The position numbers and the translations under genes are program-made. This document shows positions 5,241-14,600 of a DNA stretch of 38,293 nt, piece by piece. Positions within the stretch are counted from its first letter, which is position 1. Each line of letters starts with the position of its first letter. Source of the stretch: a virus. Where the stretch lies: the IMG/VR virus record IMGVR_UViG_3300048591_000801, positions 1-38,293 of that record; one strand, 5' to 3'. The notes below the pieces were generated by a model. The model did not search any database and was not told where the DNA came from. It saw only the letters and a program-made list of their open reading frames with translations.

Positions 5241-6781
5241 CGCGCATCGCCATTTACATGCGCTACTCCAGCGAGGAGCAATCCGAAGGCTGGAGCATCG
5301 AAGCGCAGGAACGCGGCTGCCGGGCGTTCGTCGCCGGCAAGCCTGGCTGGAACATCGTCGCGCTCTACACCGACGAGGCACGCAGCGGCAAGAGCACCGA
5401 CCGCCCCGGATTTCAGGACATGCTCAAGGGCGCGCACGCCGGCGCCTTCGATGTGCTGGTGTGCCATAAGCTCGACCGCTTCTCCCGCAACCTGGTCGAC
5501 GTGCTGCTCACGCTCGACGATCTGCAAAAGCACGATGTGACCTTTGCCAGCGCGACAGAGCCGATTGACTTCACCACGCCGCTGGGCAAGGTTGTGCTGA
5601 TCATCCTCGCGTTCTTCGCCGAGTGGTATCTGCAAAACCTCAGCGCCGAGACCACCAAAGGCAAGCGTGAGCGCTTTCAGGCCGGCCTATGGAACGGCGA
5701 CCTGCGCTACGGCTACACACGCAGCGCCGACGGCAAGCCCCAGCTCGTGGATGAATCGCAGCACGTGCGCACCGCCTATGAGGCATGCGCCGCCGGCAAG
5801 AGCGACACACAGGTGGCCGCCGCGCTGAATGCAGCCGGCTCGCGCACACTCCGCCTGCGCAGCAACAGCAGGATGAAAGCCGGCTACGACACGCCGATCG
5901 ACGAGCGCCGGCCGTGGACGAAGGATGGCATCGGCGCATTGTTCACGCCGGAAGCCGCCGCGTTCTACTGCGGCCACACCACCTACATCGGCGAAGAGGA
6001 GCGCAAGAAGCCGAAGCACAAGCGCGAGATGCAAGTGCGGCGCAACACCCACCCCGCCGTTATCGATGATGAGCTGGCGCAAACGGCACTGGCTGCACGA
6101 GCGCGCCGGCGCAACCCCGGCCGGCTGGCCACCGTGCCACTTAAACATGACTACATCTTCGGCGAGCGCGTCGCCGTGTGTAGCGTGTGCGGCAAGCCAA
6201 TGCGCGCCTGGCACAGCACCACCGGCCAGAAGGCCTACTATCGCTGCGCAGCCGCCCAGCGCGGGGAATCGTGCACGGCGCCGGCGCGCCCGGTGGCTGA
6301 AGACGTGCTGGTCGATTGCATGAACGATTACATCGCCGATCTGGAACTGCCCGACGACTGGCGCGAGGCGATCCGCGAGGTGAACGCCCAGGACGACGCC
6401 CGGGCGCAGGCGATAGAGGCGCGCGAGCGGCTGGCCGGCCAGCTCAGGCGCATCAACTACCAGATCAACGCCGGCATGGTGCTCGACGATGACCTGCCCG
6501 GCATGGAGCGCCGCGCGCGATCGTTGAAGGAGCAGATTGAAACGATGGCCATTCCAGCGCCGGCACGGACCGTGGAGGCCGGCGAGCGCATGGTGCGGCT
6601 GCGGCAGATCTGGCCGACGGCCAGCAAATACATCCGGCGCGAGATCGTGCAGGCGATGTGCGCAGCGGTGATTGTGGACACGGAACGCCGGCGCATTGCC
6701 GGCATCAAGCCGCATCCGGAGTTCCTGGTGTTGTTTGATCGCACACGCCTGACCCGTGACGGCGACGTGTGGCGCATATGA
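5237..6781 (+). CDS. large serine recombinase / serine integrase
   Basis: A 514-residue protein. Residues 1-140 are the resolvase-type catalytic domain, with YMRYSSEEQ placing the nucleophile at Ser11 and with the conserved DKLDRFSRN-type stretch at residues 76-83 (HKLDRFSRN). Residues about 170-290 are the recombinase DNA-binding domain. Near residue 315 a zinc ribbon starts (CSVCGKP), with further Cys at YYRC and GESC. Residues 380-440 form a coiled coil, as in phage integrases that control attP x attB against attL x attR recombination by this part. Length is normal for the group. It is the last gene of the early strand and its stop lies in the left arm of a 50-nt dyad. Confidence 0.93.
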   Translation: MTRIAIYMRYSSEEQSEGWSIEAQERGCRAFVAGKPGWNIVALYTDEARSGKSTDRPGFQDMLKGAHAGAFDVLVCHKLDRFSRNLVDVLLTLDDLQKHDVTFASATEPIDFTTPLGKVVLIILAFFAEWYLQNLSAETTKGKRERFQAGLWNGDLRYGYTRSADGKPQLVDESQHVRTAYEACAAGKSDTQVAAALNAAGSRTLRLRSNSRMKAGYDTPIDERRPWTKDGIGALFTPEAAAFYCGHTTYIGEEERKKPKHKREMQVRRNTHPAVIDDELAQTALAARARRRNPGRLATVPLKHDYIFGERVAVCSVCGKPMRAWHSTTGQKAYYRCAAAQRGESCTAPARPVAEDVLVDCMNDYIADLELPDDWREAIREVNAQDDARAQAIEARERLAGQLRRINYQINAGMVLDDDLPGMERRARSLKEQIETMAIPAPARTVEAGERMVRLRQIWPTASKYIRREIVQAMCAAVIVDTERRRIAGIKPHPEFLVLFDRTRLTRDGDVWRI

Positions 6782-6824
6782 CTCGCGCACAAGCGACGCC
6801 CGTCGCTTCCGTCTGAGTCATATG
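6775..6824. other. 50-nt composite dyad at the end of the serine recombinase gene
   Basis: Outer arms CATATGACTC (6775-6784) and GAGTCATATG (6815-6824) are perfect reverse complements. Inside them AAGCGAC (6791-6797) pairs with GTCGCTT (6802-6808) around GCCC. The stop codon of the recombinase is in the left outer arm. The size and symmetry would suit an attachment site of a serine integrase, or an RNA structure competing with the next terminator, with which it shares three bases. Confidence 0.55.
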
Positions 6825-6851
6825 ACCACCGAGAGACCGGTGGTCATTTTG
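6822..6851 (+). terminator. intrinsic terminator between early and late genes
   Basis: ATGACCACCG at 6822-6831 pairs perfectly with CGGTGGTCAT at 6838-6847 around AGAGAC, followed by TTTT. It closes the plus-strand transcript after the serine recombinase. On the minus strand the matching A-rich side is poor in T, so it mainly serves the plus strand. The rest of the gap to 6951 holds only the palindrome at 6916. Confidence 0.8.
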
Positions 6852-6915
6852 TATACTGCACCTGCGCCGGCGGTTGAACCGTATCCCCCTTGAGGTTCAG
6901 CCGCCGGCGCATTTC

Positions 6916-6929
6916 ATTTCCGCGGAAAT
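6916..6929. repeat. palindrome ATTTCCNNGGAAAT, copy 1
   Basis: ATTTCCGCGGAAAT, a perfect palindrome (extending to 16 bp with flanking C and G), in the non-coding gap between the convergent early and late genes. Related copies are at 11893 and 23647. Confidence 0.7.
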
Positions 6930-6951
6930 GCCCCGCCCTACTGCCGGCCCT

Positions 6952-7143
6952 TTATCCGGCGGCCGGTGCGTCTTCTTTTGGGGCTGGATCCGGCTGCGCT
7001 TCCAGGGCTGCAGCGGGTGCAGCTTCCGGCACGGTGACAGTTGCGCCCACCTCTTTCAGCGCCTGCCACACCTGGAGCGCGCCCTGCAATTGCACGATCT
7101 GCGTTTCAATTGCCTTGATGTTCTGCTCGATCAAATCGTTCAT
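6952..7143 (-). CDS. small coiled-coil protein at the end of the late operon
   Basis: A 63-residue protein, MND start, whose ATG overlaps the stop of the gene before it (ATGA). Residues 3-30 form a clear heptad-like helix (LIEQNIKAIETQIVQLQGAL), and the tail is Ala/Pro-rich and low in complexity. A longer version of this frame exists upstream, but the overlap and the change to Arg-rich shadow sequence favour this start. It is the last gene of the late operon. Trimeric coiled coils are common in tail-fibre chaperones or base proteins, which would fit the place after the tail genes, but this is inference. Confidence 0.55.
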   Translation of the reverse strand: MNDLIEQNIKAIETQIVQLQGALQVWQALKEVGATVTVPEAAPAAALEAQPDPAPKEDAPAAG

Positions 7144-7415
7144 GATTGTTCTGTGGCTCCCTGTGGAATGATGCCGCGCGCGATGGCGTCGGCATACAGC
7201 ATGGCCTTGATCGTGCCATACAGCTGCGGCATCCCCTCGATGCTCAGCAGCTCGGCGCCGGCGGCTGATATGGTTGTGCGTTGAACCTCCGCCCCGTTCA
7301 GCTTTGCGACGACCTGATAGGACACCGACGGCAGCGCCGGGTCGATCTTCACATCGGCTATCACCCATTGATTTGCGCTCACCAGCGCGACGGGCGTTTC
7401 GGTTATCAGTGGCAT
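7140..7415 (-). CDS. hypothetical late protein after the tail fibre
   Basis: A 91-residue protein starting at ATG after AGGAAGG. It is mainly beta-type in the first half (ALVSANQWVIADVKIDPALP) and helical in the second. It is followed without a gap by the coiled-coil gene. No family recognised. Together with that gene it lies downstream of the giant tail proteins, where many siphoviruses keep small accessory tail or lysis genes; no transmembrane segment is seen, so a holin is unlikely. Confidence 0.6.
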   Translation of the reverse strand: MPLITETPVALVSANQWVIADVKIDPALPSVSYQVVAKLNGAEVQRTTISAAGAELLSIEGMPQLYGTIKAMLYADAIARGIIPQGATEQS

Positions 7416-7470
7416 ATCACCTTCCTGTCATCCTTGCGTCATGCGCTCATCGCCGCATCGTACGACCATC

Positions 7471-7494
7471 AGTATAAGGGTATACGGGTATACG
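7471..7494 (+). promoter_or_regulatory. three 8-bp direct repeats (GTATACG type)
   Basis: AGTATAAG, GGTATACG and GGTATACG stand in direct tandem, followed by ATTGTC and, at 7508, the start of a small membrane gene. The same pattern (TGTATACG AGTATACG ATT) lies just before the TerL start on the other strand at 29305-29287. It could be a promoter with a TACGAT -10 box or a repressor operator. Confidence 0.45.
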
Positions 7495-7507
7495 ATTGTC
7501 ATAGTCG

Positions 7508-7747
7508 ATGAACAACGATCTTCACTACTTCAGAATCCGCATGTGGGCGGCCGCAACCATCATCATCGTCCTGCTCGCCCTCGCCATCCCGGGCTTCAGC
7601 AGCCAGCCCCACATCCAGATCAAGCTTGCATTCGCCATTCCCTGCATCCTGGCCGGCGCATGGTCGCTGCCGCCGCTGCTTGCGCGGATGGTGCGCGAGA
7701 TGATCCGCGCCTATGAATCGCTCACTGGCCGGCGGGTGCGGGATTAA
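7508..7747 (+). CDS. small two-span membrane protein, opposite to the late operon
   Basis: A 79-residue protein on the plus strand in the 306-nt space between the tail-fibre stop and the next late gene. Two hydrophobic segments are evident, WAAATIIIVLLALAIPG and LAFAIPCILAGAWSLPPLLA, with a basic C-terminus. No Shine-Dalgarno is seen, but tandem GTATACG repeats lie 14-37 nt upstream, so it may be transcribed alone with a very short leader. Its end overlaps the tail-fibre stop by 26 bases, convergently. An isolated gene in reverse direction within a late operon is often a prophage-expressed (moron) gene; function unknown. Confidence 0.5.
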   Translation: MNNDLHYFRIRMWAAATIIIVLLALAIPGFSSQPHIQIKLAFAIPCILAGAWSLPPLLARMVREMIRAYESLTGRRVRD

Positions 7748-10700
7748 CATCGAGCACCGACGGCGGCGCGAATGATTCATCAAGGCCGTGTTCCATCCAC
7801 GTATACACCGTGCCCTGATGTGATTCTTCTTTCTCGACCTCGACCGTGAACGGATGCGCCGCTGCCCACGGATCGCGCCGCTTGCCGGTTGCGATCCATG
7901 ACACTTTGGCATGCGGTTCGCCGGTAATGATCCAGCCATTCGGGATGAGGTCGAGCGTGCGCGCCGGTCGCTCGCCTGGCTTCGCCTCGCCCCAGGCGCC
8001 ATAGGTGACAGCCAAATCCTCATTCAGCGCGTCGAACCAATTCGGCATCTGCACCACCGCCCGCCCGCGTGCATCCAGCACGACGTTGCCGCGATAGAAG
8101 GTGAAGTGCCCGTCACCCTCAACGGCCACATGGTCAAGCCAGTGCGTTGTCGGCCTCAATGGGTGGTCGATGCGCCACGACTTTGAGCCGGCGGTGACGA
8201 CAAATGACGTTGTGCCGTTGTTGTCAGTCAGTGCCGCCGTCGCGGACGATCCTGTTTTTGAATAGACTTCCAGCGTAACCGTCGCAGACGGTGTGCCCAC
8301 GTTGACGGTGTTTGAAACTACGGCGCGCGGGCGGTCATAGAAAATGGTTGACTGGACAAACTTTGACGCAATGAGTTGCGCCGTCGCTGTGCCGCTTCCG
8401 GCTTCGATTTTTGAGTCCACATAGACAACCGGCGAGCGCGATGAGCTGTTGGAGTAGGTGCCGATCCGCATCGCGTTATACGTGCTGCCGTCGGTGTAGC
8501 TGTAAACCTCTCCCAGCTTGGTGCCGTTTGATTGCACAAACGACAAGGCGCGCTTGCCTTCATAGCCCGTGCCACCAACGATGGTGATGGCATTCGACGG
8601 CGTGATGCTCATCGTGTAAGCGCCGCTATCAAACACGCCAATGATGCAATCGCCCGCCACACCGCCGTCCGTTGTGCCATTGCCGCGCCAGATCTTGATG
8701 CCGGTGCCCACGCTTGAGAATGAGCCGGTGCTGCCCTGATAGATGCCGCCCGACGCGCCAAGGTTCATGGCGCCCTCGATTACGCCGGCGCTTGAGAATG
8801 ACAGGATGTTGGTTGTGCCGGCGCGGATGTTGAGCGCCCCTGTCGACTGGTCGAACAGCACATTGCCCTTCCCGCTCGAGTTATCGCCCAGCATCGTGTC
8901 GCCTGCGGTCATCACCTCGCCGTTGACCGTCGTGCCGGCGTTGACCAGTGAGAATGTCGGCTTGTTCGATGTGTCTGTGCCATAGATGCCGGCGGCGTTG
9001 GCGATGACCTTGCCATAGCCGTCTTCGGTCAGCATCAGCTCATAGTTCGAGCGCGACACATTCAGCGGCGCGTTGCTGTTGTAAATGGCTGTTATCTCAT
9101 CCGCCGTCAGCGCGCGATCGAGAATGGCGAAGTCGTCAATCAGGCTGTTGTGGTTGTAGGTTGTGCCGATCAATGAACTGCCGCCGATCTGGATGGTTGA
9201 TGGGTGCAGCGTTGGCAGTGTCGTCGAAGGCGTGCCAGCGCTGGTCGAAGGCACGCCATCCAGATACACGCGCATCGTGTTGGCGGGCACATCCCATGTA
9301 AACGCAACGTGATGCCAGCCGGCAGGCACCTGTGTTTGGTGCGTGACGGTGTTCCCGTTGATATACAGCTGCAACGACCCCGCTGCACTCACCTGGCCCT
9401 GGAATTCCCCGTTGGCGTCGCCGGCATTCCACAACACCCCGCCCAGGCCGACTTTGTAGTATTCCATCAGGATCCACATGCTGACGGAGCCCCTGACAGG
9501 CGAAATGGTGTTGTTGATTGGATACGCAAGCACGGCGGCCGTGCGCGACGATGTGGATGCGTGCGCGGTGCCCGTCCATGCATACCCGCTGCCGAGCGAG
9601 CCATCGACATAGGGCGTGGTGTATGCCCGCGCCTCAACCTGCCAGCCATCAAAGAACCATTGCGTGTTGGTCGCCATGCCGGTCAGCCCGACGATGTGGT
9701 TGCCCAGCGCGGAGATTGCGCGCGTGCCATACACGCGATACCAACCGTTGCCGACAGGCGTGATGGTTGGCGTGAGGGTGCCGTAGGAACTGTCCAGATA
9801 CATCGACAACCCCGACACCACGCCACCATCGAGCCGCCGCACGTAAACGCTGAAGGTCAGCGTGGTGGACGCGGCCAGCGTGCCGGACACGTTGTAATAA
9901 ACGTTGGCCGAGCCGCTTGAGTAAACCCACTTCAGCGAATACTGCCCGAACAGCGCATGCTCAGATGAGCGCGACAGCGTCACTGTGCCATCGGATGCAT
10001 AGCCGGTGGTGTTCGTTTCAATTGACGGATTCAGGATGCGGTTGGTCGTTGCCTCGCCCACGGCCACCGCGCCGCTGAATTTACCCATCATGCCGCTGAC
10101 GCCGCCGGTGATGGTCGGCACCTGGCCCTTGTGCCCGTTGGTATTGACGGCATTGCCCTGCCTGGGCGTGTCGAACGCGCAATGCATCAGCGCCGGCACA
10201 CTGAAGCCGACGCCCGGGCCGATGATCAGCGAGCCGTTGATGAACCCGCCGTTGATGTAGACACGGTTGCCGTAAAACCCATAGCCTGCCAGCGTGCCGA
10301 AGAAGCTGTCCGTGATGCCGGTGAGCTTGCCGATCCTCGTCTTGGTTTTGCCGCTGGTGTTGAAGTCTGCGTGCGCAGCGACGCCGTCGTAGATGTCCAT
10401 GAACGGCGCGCCCGAGTCATCGGCAGTGAGGAACAACCCGCCCTGCCGGCTCGTGTTCGACGAGTTGCCGACCACCGCATATTCATAGCCGGCCGCCGGC
10501 GCCACGCCGCTGGACAGCGTCACGGTGGCCGTCGTGCCGGTCGGCACGGCCGTAACAGCCAGCAAACTCAGATACGTGCCTGAGCCGGTGAATTTTTGCG
10601 CCCTGAGCAGGTCACCGACAGCCAGGCCGTGATCGTCGTCAAACGCAAGTGTATACGGCCCGCTGCCCGACACGGTCGCGACCTTGCCGCCGCCAGGGGA

Positions 10701-11606
10701 CACGATCATGCTGCCACGGCTGACGCGGATCTTGTTGATGACCAGTTCATAGACCCTGAGCAACCCGCGCACCACCAGGTTGTCGAATTCTGCGGTCGCC
10801 TGGCCGGCATAGCTGACACCCTGATCGACACGCCAGCCCGCGCCGGCAAAGCCCGATACAAACGTCGTCGAGCCGCCGATGGTCTTGCCGTCGGTCAACA
10901 CCACGCCGGTGGCCGGCGTCAGTGTCAGCGCGCCAGATGCCGTGTCAATCAAGGGTGTGCGCACCTTGGTGGTCGCGAGGAATTGCGGCAAGGTCAGAAA
11001 GCCGTTGGCGTCACTGGCGAGGATGGATGCCGCTGCGCCCGGGCTGCTCGAGCTGGTCAGCCGCACCGCATCGGCCTCGACCGTCAGGCCGGCTGCGCCG
11101 GTGTTGGCCACGGCAACGTTGAGCGTCGGGTTGCCTCGAACGTCACCGCCGCCCGTCAGGCCGTTGCCGGCGCCGATGGTCATCGCCGGCAGGTCATTGA
11201 CGCCCAGCGCCCGGAAGGACGGCTGGCCAGAGCCGGACAAGAGCGATGCCAGGACCAGGTTGGGCGACAGCGTCGGCAGCGTGTGGTGCGCCCCGAGCAG
11301 GTCGTGTGGCGAAGGCGCGCCGGTGAGTGCGCCGCCGGCGCCGGCAGGGGCAGTCAACACCGTCGAGCTGCTCGACCCCGCGGCATCGCCGGATGTGATC
11401 ACGCGCGCGCCGTTGCCGCCGATCTCCACATCGACCACGTCGCCGACAGCCAGTCCGCTGCCGGAGGCCACGCGACGCAGGCGAACACCGTCCGGCAGCT
11501 CCACCCCGGCGGTGCCGCTGCCTGTTTCAAACACGACCGCGCGCATCGTCCTGCCGATGTTGCGCCCGCGCGCGATCTGCTGGCCAAAGCTTTGTGGGTC
11601 CCTCAT
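7722..11606 (-). CDS. tail fibre / receptor-binding protein with LamG-like domain
   Basis: A 1294-residue protein with GAGG before the ATG. The N-terminal 60 residues look like a virion-anchoring beta domain. Residues 70-230 carry low-complexity Gly/Ser/Thr tail-fibre sequence (GAGNGLTGGGDVRGNPTLNV). A block near residues 690-850 reads as a LamG/concanavalin-like jelly roll, with WHHVAFTWD, MRVYLDG and LIDDFAILDRALTADEI. After it come typical fibre repeats (GIYGTDTSN, GNVLFDQSTG, GGIYQGSTGS) and a final globular region. Such proteins bind cell-surface glycans. No reverse transcriptase or template repeat for directed variation is visible. It follows the giant tail protein directly. Confidence 0.8.
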   Translation of the reverse strand: MRDPQSFGQQIARGRNIGRTMRAVVFETGSGTAGVELPDGVRLRRVASGSGLAVGDVVDVEIGGNGARVITSGDAAGSSSSTVLTAPAGAGGALTGAPSPHDLLGAHHTLPTLSPNLVLASLLSGSGQPSFRALGVNDLPAMTIGAGNGLTGGGDVRGNPTLNVAVANTGAAGLTVEADAVRLTSSSSPGAAASILASDANGFLTLPQFLATTKVRTPLIDTASGALTLTPATGVVLTDGKTIGGSTTFVSGFAGAGWRVDQGVSYAGQATAEFDNLVVRGLLRVYELVINKIRVSRGSMIVSPGGGKVATVSGSGPYTLAFDDDHGLAVGDLLRAQKFTGSGTYLSLLAVTAVPTGTTATVTLSSGVAPAAGYEYAVVGNSSNTSRQGGLFLTADDSGAPFMDIYDGVAAHADFNTSGKTKTRIGKLTGITDSFFGTLAGYGFYGNRVYINGGFINGSLIIGPGVGFSVPALMHCAFDTPRQGNAVNTNGHKGQVPTITGGVSGMMGKFSGAVAVGEATTNRILNPSIETNTTGYASDGTVTLSRSSEHALFGQYSLKWVYSSGSANVYYNVSGTLAASTTLTFSVYVRRLDGGVVSGLSMYLDSSYGTLTPTITPVGNGWYRVYGTRAISALGNHIVGLTGMATNTQWFFDGWQVEARAYTTPYVDGSLGSGYAWTGTAHASTSSRTAAVLAYPINNTISPVRGSVSMWILMEYYKVGLGGVLWNAGDANGEFQGQVSAAGSLQLYINGNTVTHQTQVPAGWHHVAFTWDVPANTMRVYLDGVPSTSAGTPSTTLPTLHPSTIQIGGSSLIGTTYNHNSLIDDFAILDRALTADEITAIYNSNAPLNVSRSNYELMLTEDGYGKVIANAAGIYGTDTSNKPTFSLVNAGTTVNGEVMTAGDTMLGDNSSGKGNVLFDQSTGALNIRAGTTNILSFSSAGVIEGAMNLGASGGIYQGSTGSFSSVGTGIKIWRGNGTTDGGVAGDCIIGVFDSGAYTMSITPSNAITIVGGTGYEGKRALSFVQSNGTKLGEVYSYTDGSTYNAMRIGTYSNSSSRSPVVYVDSKIEAGSGTATAQLIASKFVQSTIFYDRPRAVVSNTVNVGTPSATVTLEVYSKTGSSATAALTDNNGTTSFVVTAGSKSWRIDHPLRPTTHWLDHVAVEGDGHFTFYRGNVVLDARGRAVVQMPNWFDALNEDLAVTYGAWGEAKPGERPARTLDLIPNGWIITGEPHAKVSWIATGKRRDPWAAAHPFTVEVEKEESHQGTVYTWMEHGLDESFAPPSVLDVNPAPAGQ

Positions 11607-11627
11607 GCTGTATTCCTCACGCTGTCC

Positions 11628-14600
11628 TCATGCCGGCACGTCCTTGTAAAGCCTGAGCTTGTAGGTTGCCTTCACACTGGCGTTCTGCGCGTCCAGCCGC
11701 ACGCCGGTGATCACCATGTTCGTGCTCGCCTGCGTGGCGATGTCGCCGCCCGGGCCGTAGGCCAGCGCGCAGCGATCTTCCGGCTGCGCGGCGAGCCGGC
11801 CGTAACCGCTCAGCTCATGCTCCTCGGCAAATTCGGCGCTCTCGCGCCCCTGCAGCCGGCTTTCTACCTGGCAGGCGTTCGGCGCGCCGGTGATTTCCGT
11901 GGAAATGCCCGAGAAGTCATAGCCGTCGGCGGCGATCACCGTCATGTCCAGCACCTCGCCCACATCGTCCAGGCCGGTCACCTTCTGGTGCGCCGTGCGC
12001 GCCTTGTCGGCCTTCTCCCAGTTGTGCTTGAGCAGGTTCTTGCGCAGTTCGCCGATGTCGTCGCGCGTCCAGAACTGCGAGAACTCCACCCCGCCCGCCT
12101 GCGTGGCGCGGCTGCGGATCATCCGCGCGCCGATGATGCTGTCGATCACGCCGCGGGCGCTTCTTCCGTCGCCGCGCGCGCTCTCCTCGATCACGATGTC
12201 GCCGGCCTCGTCGAACAGCTCGATCAGCTCGAAGGTCGCCGAGTTGCCCGACTGCGTGGCGGTGTATTCCACCTGAATCGGGCCGGCCGTCTGCACGTTG
12301 TAGTTCCAGGTGTCGCCTTCGAACAGCGTCAGGTCGAAGGTGAAGAGCGGCTGGCCGCCCAGCTCGATCACGATGTCGTCGCCGACCACCGCCAGCGTGA
12401 TCTCGACATTCTTGGTTGCCGTCGTTGAGATCCATGCGTTCACCGGCACCGTGAGATAGCCCAGCCAGCGGTCGCCGGATCCGTCGGCATCCACCCCGCC
12501 CTGCGCGGTGGTCTTCGTCGTGGCCAGGCCGACCAGCACGCCGCCTGAGCCGTTGTGCTGGAGCGTGAGGCGGTAGTAGCTCCGGAAATACACGTTCAGC
12601 CGGCCGCTCACCGGCAGGAAGGCCTGCATGCGCAGGACAAAGTCGCTCAGGTTCTCGCGCGCTGGCAGACTGTAGGGCGTGGTGGTGATCGCCTGCGTGA
12701 TCACCGCAGTGGGCGTCGAGAAGGCATAGCGGAAGGCGGCGCTGCGCATGCCGGCCAGCCGCGCCGTTCGCTGGATCGCATCGCGCAGGGACACATACAG
12801 GCCGGAGAAATAGCGGTAGGACTCCAGCGTCACCGTGGCCTGCGCGCCGTTCGCGTCGCACGGGTAATACACCACCGGCGCGTCGGCTTCATGGGTGGTC
12901 TTGGCCGTGCCCCACTGGCCGCGCCCGCTCAGCACGGCGAGATCGCCTTCGAGCTTGGTCTTGGCCAGCGCCGGGTTGATTGTGCCATCGGCAAGCACGC
13001 TGTCAGGATCCGGGCCGCGCACGCTGTTTTCATACGGCTCGGTCAGCGTGACGTAGGAAGTGTTGCCGGCTGTCGGCGAGCCCACCTTCGTGGCGCTGGC
13101 CACGTAGTATTGCTTGTCGCCCTCGCCGGGCGCGCCGTTCTTCGACACAACCTCCACCATGAGCCCTGCGGGGTTGACGCCGAAGTTGGTCTGGATGTCG
13201 CCGAGATCGTCGCCGGGCTGCGCGCCGCCGGACGAGCGCCAGTTGCGCAGCGTCGAGGTCGGCCCTGTGGCCGCCGCGAGCGGCGCATAGAAGGCCGGCA
13301 CAATCGTCCACGTGTTCTGCGCGGCCATGCCGCGCTTGTAGAACGTGAACGACGCGTAGCGGATCACCTCATCATCGACCATGAGGTAGCCGATCGACGG
13401 CAGGCCCTTGGATGCCGGCGCGCCGTCGAACACGTAGCCGTGGTGCATCACCACGCGCCACACGCTCGGGTCGGAGGATGAATCGTAAAACGGGTCATCG
13501 TCTGCGGCGATGGGGTTGGTCAGGTCCCAGCCCACCCGCGTGCCGTTCTCGCCGCCGCTCCACAGGTAGAACCGCACGCCGTCGGTCTCCAGCATGCGGA
13601 TCGACGCGGCTGTGTTGTCGTCGGTGACGAAGATCCCGCGCCCGCGCGAAGCGCGCCCCTTCTTCTTCGCCTTCGGGTCGATCGGCATGGGCAGGTCGCC
13701 GAGCTCGTCGGCCTCGGTCGCCACGTAATTGCGTTTGCCGCAGTCGGCAGTGCCCCACACGTTGTGGGTATACAGCGTGTAGATCGTGCCGTTTGCGCCG
13801 GGGGCAGACAGGCCGTAATGCGACGTGAACTGCACGTTGTTGCCTGTGATGCCGGCAATGCGCAGGATCTGGTCAGAGTTGTCAGGGATGGCGAGGCGCA
13901 CATACTGCCCGACGATCAGCATCGACGGCGTGGCGGTGCAGTTCACGCTCAGCCGGTCGCCGATCGGCGACTGGCCGTTGCAGTTCACCGCCGCCACGTT
14001 GAAATCTTCCTGCACCGCCCAGTTGACCGCGTGCGTCAGCGTCTGCTCGAAGTCCTCGTAGCTGCTCGCTGACAGCGCGCTCGAGTCGCCCCACACGTCG
14101 GTCGAGATGGCCACGCCGCTGCGGGGGGTGTCGCTGTGGCTTTTGCGCGCCTGATAGCCGAAGACGAACTCGCTGCGCAGGGTGTAGCCGGCGTTGGCCG
14201 CACAGGACGCCGGCGCCAGGTTCCACGCGCGTGTCCAGAGTTGCGCTCGCCGGCCGGCGGTGCGCACGGCCACGCCATACTTCGTGCCGGGCGTCATGGC
14301 GAAGCTGGACGAGGTGAGATATGAGCCCGTCGCCGCCACGCTGCGCACGTTGCCGGTATCCACCGCTTTCACCAGGCCGTTGGCGCGCGGGGTCATGTTC
14401 CAGCCGGTGTCGTCCTTGTTAGGGTCGAGCGGGTCGATGCTGTTGAGGCTCAGCACGCGCATCTGCGGGCCGGTCAGCACGTCATCGCCCCACGTGCCGT
14501 CCTTCGGTAGCACGAACACGTTGCCCCTTCCCTCGTCGCTTGCGCCGATCAGCACGCCGATCGTCGACAGGTGATAGGCGTCGCTCACATCCGCCTTTGT

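Noticed and set aside
7722-11606. Diversity-generating retroelement target in the tail fibre
   Set aside because: No reverse transcriptase, accessory gene or template repeat is visible in the window.
10596-12428. 610-residue plus-strand open frame
   Set aside because: It lies opposite to the tail fibre and giant tail gene, is rich in Arg, Ala, Gly and His with no domain, and is a typical GC-rich shadow. The same applies to 15135-17138 plus and 5687-6790 minus.
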